From NCBI GenBank assembly GCA_016617855.1, contig JAECUM010016763.1:29326-93325 (forward strand): a stretch of DNA of 64,000 nucleotides, in the 5' to 3' direction. Source of the stretch: Megalonaias nervosa (lineage: Eukaryota > Mollusca > Bivalvia > Unionida > Unionidae). The translations under genes and the position numbers were made by a program. This document shows positions 57,513 to 64,000 of the stretch, piece by piece. How positions within the stretch are numbered: position 1 is the first letter of the stretch; the number at the start of each line of letters is the position of its first letter. The notes beneath the pieces were generated by a model. The model had not been told where the DNA came from. It searched no databases and saw nothing but the letters and a program-made list of their open reading frames with translations.

Positions 57513-57900
57513 TGGATTTAGTACAGTGCCCAATCTTTAGGAGCTCTAAGTGCTTTACAGTATTCGATAACACATAAAAGCATATACAACGACAAGATTA
57601 CAAAGGGAAACATGAAATTACAAAATAAAAACAAGCTAACGATAATTAAGGAAATAACATTATTAACTCTTTAAATCTGTTCTTGTAGCCGAAATAGGTG
57701 AGTTTCAAGGCCACTCTTTAATGAGACCAAATTATCTTTGTGTCTAAGATAATTGGGCAGATTAGTTCCATGTAGATGGGACCTGGTACGGAAAAGAACG
57801 TTGCCAGTATGACTTCGTTTTAACAGTGACAACAATGATAATACGAGTATCAGAAGAGGAGTGTAGCTTTCTAGATGTGGTGTACACATGGGTGAGTTCA
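57475..57900 (-). mobile_element. LINE 3' end with trinucleotide tail
   Basis: The minus-strand frame 57,889-57,671 ends with NLPNYLRHKDNLVSLKSGLE and THLF, the LPxxLRxxxSLxxFKxxLKTHLF ending common in CR1/L2/RTE-like LINE ORF2 proteins. The 3' UTR that follows (TGTAAAGCACTTAGAGCTCC, ...GGGCACTGTAC) leads into (ATT)n at 57,512-57,475. It is 5'-truncated. Confidence 0.65.
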
Positions 57901-60900
57901 GAGGTATATTGGACTGGAGCGAGTCAACTAAATGTAGAATAGTGGACAGATTTTGTGCTTGATTCTGGATCAGACAGGTAGCCAGTGGAGGTTACAAAGA
58001 GGGAGAATTTGTGTTCGGTTCTTCGAGTTTTGAGGATTTTGAAGTTTCTGTGATAGGTATTGAGATCTACCAGACAAGAGTGAAGTACAACAGTTAAGTA
58101 AACAAACATTTGAGTACCCGTCCATGAAGTATGTGCATTAATATTAGACTTACAATTGCGATATTTCTTTAAATAAAGCAAAACTTTACAAATTACCTTG
58201 TCTTAATTGTGTATTTGTCACATAATTATGTTCATATTGAAAGCATTCTACGTCTGCGGCTGGCACTGATTTTCACTGAAACCAAATGCATCAGACAGAA
58301 ACCTTTTGATTGGATGATGAAGGCATATCTCAGAGCCAGTAGTAAAACGGGCACATTACGGTGGCAGCCAACCAAGTGTAACGATTCTGTGGTCATAAAC
58401 TAAGTAACAAAAAAGAAGCAAGCTCAACAAGTTTTGAAAAAAACTAAATAAACAATTTAATTATCAAAGTTGTAAAATTAAAATTTAAGGGAACTTAGCG
58501 TACTATGAATTGAATTCAAAATAATACTAAAAAGAAAATTATATTCAAGTCCAAAGGAATCAACTTTTAAACATAAATTTCATATCCCCGAATGTACTGG
58601 TCGGCCAATAATCCTGACAAGTCAAAATAGTATTGTCCATAACTGTTTGGAATAATTCACAATAGTCCCAGAATAATATTGCAATCCAATGAGCTCTTTC
58701 TAATTCCACTGAATAATCCAAACAAATGAGCACTTTCTGTTTATACTGAATAACCATACAAATGTTTCCTCCTAAATAACATGTAAATACAACATAAAAT
58801 ACATCTTGATGTTACAAGAAAAACACAAGAAATAAAAATGAAAAAATTATCCAACCTTAGGTACTTAAATACAAGCGAAAGTGATGAAAACGCATGTTGC
58901 TAGTACTTCTTACGTGACACTGTGCAAATTGACCTATCGCCACTTGTCAATCATGCTGATCAATTGACCAATCAGCGAGCGCAAATTAGACACACCTCCA
59001 GGCATTGCTCTCGTCCTCCATTTTTCTCCGACAAGCTGCTTGTGGCCATATTGAATAGATTATGCTATGTAATTAAAATTTGTGCAATGATTTGTTGATT
59101 TCTCAATCAATAAGGGTGAAATAAAGGCAGTAGGAGCCTTGTAATTCTGACTGTCCGTATCCAAATGGTCTAAATGGAGGAATTAGATTTATTCCTTTCC
59201 AGAAACATAGACAAAACTTCGATGGATAAAGACTTTTTTGTGGTCCCGTGTATGATCAGCTAAATATGGAAACAACTGATGGCAATTACATGTTTGTTTG
59301 CATAAAAGTATGTAGAAAAGCATGTCCCGTCGATGGCTTGAAGGGAAATAAAAGAATTGAAAAGTGGAAAAATATATGTAAAAATAAACTTGTCTAGAAT
59401 ATGGGTGGAGAACCCTCCAACTTTCGGGCTTTGATGTATATAATTTTTTTGTATAGGAAGCACTGAACCCAAACTGCATTTATTTTAAAGTTTGAAACTT
59501 TACACTTTAATGTTGGTTTGTCCTAAAAACAATGATTTAGCGTCTCGATCTTTCAGACACTTGATTGACTCTTTACTTTCTCACTGGACTGAAGGAGGTG
59601 TGGGGATACAAAAATGTAATAACAAAGAAACACAAAAACTACTGTTTCAGATAATTATCTAGTGATATATTAAGCATGCATTTACATGTTTACATCAACA
59701 GACATCATTGATTAAAATTCCATCGTAGAACTTTAAAATTATTATGTACAACAGTATACTTCTAAGCAGTAATTATGTACGATTTTGTTATTAATTTTTA
59801 ATTAATTTACTTCCAAAGCAGCATGAACATAAGCCAGATACAATTAATAAGGATAAGGCTATATACTAAATACATTAGCATATTCTGGAGCAAATTTCCT
59901 AGTACATGAAGAAGCTCTCGAGCAGCTTTAAAATTTAATTTTATTATTTACTGAAAAAAAACCCTAAGATTATTACTATACGAACTTGAACTACAAATAT
60001 AAATATTGTCTACTGCAGTATAATTTATGCAACTTTGAAATTTTACATTTTTAAGAAGAATACAAATCATTTTCAATAAACATATCACTTAAGCTGAAAT
60101 ATATTTCTTTGCCAAATACTGCATGTTGGTCGGACGTTAGCAGGGCATCATACCACGTGATTTAGTAGGCGGAGCGATCTATCATCTCGCATAAGGTCAA
60201 TTTCACACGTAAAAGAACCAACATGACCTAACAAATCCAATGAGAAATAACTTAATTCTTCTAAGAACCAACCTGTCCATATATACAAATACATAACACA
60301 GAGTATTGTATGAACTACGGAACCAGCATACGTTTGGTAGTACATTAAACACCGTATTAAAATAAATAAGGTATGCGATTGGCTGAAAATAGCTACCAGC
60401 GAAAAATAGCGAAATGTTTCAGAAGACGTCTACGTATAGATAAATTGTGCATTATGGCTGACATGCAAATAAAACCATTTTCAGTTTATCGCTTTCGACG
60501 CACAGGCACTGATAAACTCAAACAGGGCGATCTCACCGGAGCATGTATTTTTAGTTGAAATCTATAACGGAAATTTTCTAAAAATGAGCCTCGCAGCATA
60601 TCATTGTCATAAGTAAAAATTTGACCGATGATTAACATTACGGTTTATGAGAGCTTAATTTGCTTTGCGCGTCCTATAGTAAAATATGTAATCAATTGTA
60701 AAACACACGAAGAAAACATGATAAGTAAGGGAAAATGCGTGTTTTACTCTTTCGCCTTCATACAAATAATTTTCCTTGGACGAATTTTCTTATTCTATTT
60801 ATTGTGTTCTTCTTGTATGATCATGTCCGGAGACATATTTTCATGTTTTGCTTAGATATGTATTTGAAAGGAAACATTTTGTGTGGATTATTCAGTGAGA

Positions 60901-60926
60901 ATAGAAAGTGCTAATTTGAAGTCAGT
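57901..60926. other. No gene proven; possible promoter at 58.9-59.05 kb
   Basis: The frames are short and featureless. At 58,908-59,050 there is a cluster of promoter-like sites on the plus strand: TTACGTGACAC (CRE-like), TTGACCAATCAGCG (CCAAT box) and CCTCCATTTTT/GGCCATATTG (YY1-like). No first exon can be read downstream. Confidence 0.35.
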
Positions 60927-61051
60927 ATTATTTTGGGACTATTGAGAATTATTCGACAGAGTTCTTGACAACGCCATTTTGACACGTCAGGAGGTTGGCG
61001 GACCAGTACATTCTTGGATCTGAAATTTATATGAAACATTTCATTCTTTTG
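60927..61051. repeat. Dispersed repeat, copy 2
   Basis: Related to 32,397-32,522 in the same orientation. It lies about 0.5 kb from the left-most readable gene of element C. Confidence 0.65.
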
Positions 61052-61521
61052 CACTCGAGATCGCACTAGCGAGTTTATTACAGTTGGCCTAATGTCCGAT
61101 TTCAACCATTGACGACTGAACTCTATATTAGAGATCGACCTTATTTAAATATAATGACAGTCGTACGTGGCCGTTTGTGCGACATATTACGGAACAGAAT
61201 TCTGTGACTTTGTTCGAGGAATTTTCACAGGCGCACCAAGTTCCATGATCTCGCGAGCTGCAAAAATCTCTAAACAAAGTTGCAAGGCGAGTCGTTAATA
61301 GTATCAAGAATGTTACTGTGGATTGGATGCAACAACTGAGATTACAAGCGGCTCAATCGCGTCGAGACCCGAGCACCACCAAACGCTGAAAGGTTCCTTT
61401 CAACAGAAATAATGCCGCTTGCTGTTGTTAAGACCATTATTGAAGCTGCTCAAAAACGATTGTCAGATTCAGTTATTATGAATCTCTAATTACGATTTTA
61501 GGGCTTTCAACATTCATGTAT

Positions 61522-62137
61522 TTACCATGTAATCTTTCCAGTTGCAGGGTCTGTTAAGAGCGACATTATAGGATTTGTGTAGATCGCATCACGAGCTTTC
61601 TCGTTAAAAATTGAACCGGTGTTGACATCTGCGACTTGTACTGAAGCGAAACGTCTGGTATCCTAGCTATTGCACTCTAACGTCTGCGTCAAGTACACGG
61701 GTGCGTTTGCAAATACACCAATGGCTTCTCCGATGTCACCAACATTTTCTGTGACTTCCTCAATCGCTTGCGGCAAAAGTTTACTACACTTTGCAGTAGC
61801 TTGTGTTGCTTCTTTTGATATCCTTGGTGCGTTTAGACACCTTTCGAACAGTATACGGTTCTTTTATGCCGGTCAGCCCTCATTCTTGTTCCGCTGTTGC
61901 TCTTGTGGCCTATTTAATATCATCGGCATATTTTGCAATTTTCTCCATTGGTTTAATCATCGGCGCAAATGTTTATTAAAAGTCCACTGTGATGTCTTCT
62001 TGTGCAGTTTGTCGCGACTGTAACATATCTTTGACTCCTCTGCTGTCGTCTATAACATTGCGAAACAGTCCCTGGCATTCATCAGAGGCTTTACGGCTTT
62101 GTTTCCCATACTTTTCTATGACATTGCTGACAGACAT
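61522..62137 (-). pseudogene. Helical virus-like protein of element C
   Basis: ATG at 62,137 (MSVSNVIEKYGKQSRKASDE). Across frames it shows a coiled N-terminal part, an FAPMIKPMEKIAKYADDIK segment, a basic middle (KRTKDIKRSN), IEEVTENVGDIGEAIGVF and an end ILFxxDP-like at 61,524. About 205 codons, with four or five stops and one or two shifts. From memory this segment order occurs in an unnamed gene of divergent Polinton-like elements, next to the packaging ATPase, but its role is not known. The plus-strand 117-codon frame here is its shadow. Confidence 0.5.
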
Positions 62138-62204
62138 TTTAAATGATTGTTATTGATTGTTATATTTGTGTATCCAACCCGCACTATATTTATCTTGCAA
62201 GTTC

Positions 62205-62744
62205 CAGGCAATTAAATGCTGAGAAAACTTCACGGATCCTTTGTGATCCGCGCAAACATGTCACGAAATTCACCCCACGTTTGGTCAGCAGCGCACCAGG
62301 TCCAATGAATATTTCCAAGACCAATCGCGTCATTAAGGATCATTTAAGGACATGTCCGTATGGATGAGTCAAAAAATACAACATCGGTGTTTTTGTGGCG
62401 ACCTCGTGAGAATATTTGTGCGGGATTCATTTGGCGGTCAAGCATTACATCATCAAACACAACAAGACTGTTTTCGTGTGCATCCAAATCATCAATTGTA
62501 GGCGTTTCATGGATGGTGGAAAAGAAATCAACGGTGGTACTGCCACCGTTTCTCAAACATCTTTCATCACTCAACGATTTCCAGAAGTCTTTTAAAACAT
62601 CACAACACGGTTGATCTTCAGCCGACGGCGCAATCACATACAAACAGTTCCACTTTAATCGTCGTAAAATCATATTCAACAACAGTTGCAGTATTTCTGA
62701 TCCATTTTAGAAATGATCACCGCACGAACTGAGTTCGGAAACAT
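62205..62744 (-). pseudogene. FtsK/HerA-type DNA-packaging ATPase, Walker A lost (element C)
   Basis: Would pump viral DNA into the capsid. ATG at 62,744 with MFPNSVRAVIISK; the next residues, where the Walker A loop belongs, are broken: in frame a stop follows, and in the shifted frame it reads GSEIL, so the Gly-Lys-Thr is gone. The 112-codon frame 62,682-62,344 has WNCLYVIAPS, the Walker B strand NSLVVFDDVMLD (about 62,445-62,480) and FSRGRHKNTDVVFF, the arginine-finger region. After a stop, the C-terminal part TWGEFRDMFARITKDP can still be read to about 62,205. Matches Polinton/adintovirus ATPases in order. Inactive. Confidence 0.75.
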
Positions 62745-62868
62745 GGTACTACAACCATGCTTAAATGATGTAGGTGTTGCTTGCGCCGAGAAGTCAATGA
62801 CTGTAATGACATATGTGAATTTCCTTTTCCGTTGATGCCATTGAAGCATACATTATATTAGCACAGTC

Positions 62869-63450
62869 ATGTCTTCATATTGTGTACGATGTCACGCCAA
62901 AACACGTACGCAATCCTAACTCAAGTTCAAACAAGTGACACAGAAGCAGTGATCACTGGAACTTGTCTTCGATGTGGGGCAAATAAGTTCACATTCATAA
63001 GCCATTGGCCGCAAAGGCGCAAGATTCGGTTTTAACAACGTCTGCTGTGATATCGCGGCTGCATAAGCAAAGGTACCAGGAACACCGTGGGGTAAATATC
63101 CTAGTGAAAATTACCTTCCTGGATAAAAAGTTTGTAGACCTGGAACACGGCTGGATATACAACTTGATTCTAACAACCAGCCAAAGCCTGGTGAAGCACC
63201 CTTGAATCATGTTGGTGCTGCGTGTTACCACCATGACCTTGCCTATAAAGCATCAAACGATATCCAAGCACGTCAACGTACTTAAGTGGATTTCATGCGA
63301 TTGCGGGACAAGGTGCTGGAGAACGAATCGGGAGATCAATTATCAAAGGAGGTATGAAAGCCAAGATTGCACTTGGAGGCTCACAGATCCTCTCATGGAG
63401 AGAATCAACTCGTTTTTGCCTCAAGCGGACAAAACTTCAATCATTCAAGT
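62869..63450 (+). pseudogene. Zinc-ribbon plus phospholipase A2-like protein (element C)
   Basis: The ATG at 62,869 gives MSSYCVRCHAKTRTQ and, after a shift, EAVITGTCLRCGANKFTFIS: two CxxC pairs forming a zinc ribbon. A second part follows in other frames: YLPG near 63,115, then CRPGTRLDIQL (the calcium loop, usually CGPGT), then AACYHHDLAYKAS near 63,220 with the His-Asp pair of the PLA2 helix, and a tail GRSIIKGGMKAKIALG near 63,350. This resembles the Parvo_coat_N/VP1-type PLA2, which in parvoviruses acts on endosomal membranes and which also occurs in Polinton-like elements. Stops and two or more shifts; the CGPGT change would also weaken calcium binding. It diverges from the ATPase gene across about 125 bp. 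Confidence 0.7.
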
Positions 63451-63486
63451 AAATAATATTAATACAAACACGATAATGGACACACA

Positions 63487-63983
63487 AAGCCTGACATTAT
63501 AAAAGAATATACTACAGTCCGAGTGGGTATTGGAGAAATAAAGAATTTCTCGGATCTGTTGCTGTTCCGTTAACTAGCCAGTGTGCGAGTTCGTGTTGAA
63601 AATGTCAACATTCATCGTGACCAAGCTACTGTGGAACTGTTAATCGCACTCTTGCGGAACGGTTATTCGGTCATCAGTACATGCTCGATTCGTTCATGTG
63701 GTCTCGGAGTGCAGATCGGTCTCACGAATGGACACTTCACAATGAACTCAAATGCACGATTGAATTAAAACCAGCTAATGTGATTCGACCAAAGACTGTC
63801 AAATTTACTCAGAAAATGATTTCACAGCCGTCACCGTTACAACCAATCTTTGAGAACAAGTTTTGTTTTCAGTATCTGTATACACCTGGAGAAGTAGAAG
63901 ATGGACAGCGTGGTGCTACTGACCCGATATGGTCCCTCGATGTGTTTGTTATATCGGAACTGATTGATACTCCAAGAAAATGA
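63487..63983 (+). pseudogene. Unrecognised protein next to the PLA2-like gene (element C)
   Basis: Readable pieces: KEYTTVRVGIGEIKNFSD (63,511 on), a stop near 63,570, VRVRVENVNIHRDQATVELL in the next stretch, and a 100-codon open frame 63,681-63,983 ending in WSLDVFVISELIDTPRK with a TGA. Strand-rich, no signal peptide, no family recognised. Same strand as and just after the PLA2-like gene, so probably a structural protein of element C. The C-terminal 100 codons are unbroken. Confidence 0.45.
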
Positions 63984-64000
63984 ATCATTACCGTTTGGAC

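Noticed and set aside
61670..62023. 117-codon plus-strand frame
   Set aside because: Opposite strand of the element C helical gene; the minus strand reads as a plausible protein.

Overview
The window looks like nuclear DNA of an invertebrate, most probably a mollusc. It is AT-rich and intron-bearing. It is full of (AT)n, (AC)n, (AAT)n and (CT)n microsatellites and degraded transposons, and it carries a tRNA-derived SINE of a kind I associate with molluscs (1-175, minus). There is nothing prokaryotic here. Almost every coding trace is a mobile or virus-derived element. The exception I can support best is one small, apparently intact host gene for a secreted CS-alpha-beta defensin (minus strand, exons at 42,844-42,892 and 39,563-39,705), whose 3.1 kb intron holds a dead LINE fragment.

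Left third (8.9-28.1 kb): a composite of at least two Polinton/adintovirus-like integrated viruses. Lineage A has a plus-strand Polinton-type DNA polymerase B fossil (10.6-12.4 kb). On the minus strand between 28.1 and 21.0 kb it has an ordered block: integrase chromodomain tail, small membrane protein, penton-like protein, pX-like core protein, double-jelly-roll major capsid protein, zinc-finger protein, adenain-like protease and three related accessory genes. Each accessory gene has the same upstream promoter-like module. Lineage B lies between the two parts of A (14.7-20.5 kb). It has a different replicase (family B polymerase joined to a P-loop helicase) and a different, divergent capsid set on the minus strand. 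The simplest reading is that B inserted in or next to A; this is inference.

Middle (28.1-36 kb): a Ty3/Gypsy element on the plus strand (28,093-31,852) abuts the lineage A integrase on its left. On its right is a second Gypsy element on the minus strand whose domain order is INT-RT-RNase H, as in the Gmr1 group. 36-49 kb is mostly non-coding, with the defensin gene, a 39-bp-arm foldback (44.5 kb) and a perfect 229-bp tandem duplication (46.3 kb).

Right third: a rather young two-ORF LINE of the L1/Tx1 type on the minus strand (49.2-about 54.3 kb), two LINE 3' ends with (AAT)n tails (57 kb), and a third virus-like fragment C at 61.5-64 kb. C has a coiled ORF and an FtsK/HerA-type packaging ATPase on the minus strand, diverging from a zinc-ribbon/phospholipase-A2-like gene and an unknown ORF on the plus strand. 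All viral and retrotransposon genes here carry stops, frameshifts or lost catalytic motifs; only a few small ORFs are open. All family assignments come from reading motifs by eye, with no database search.
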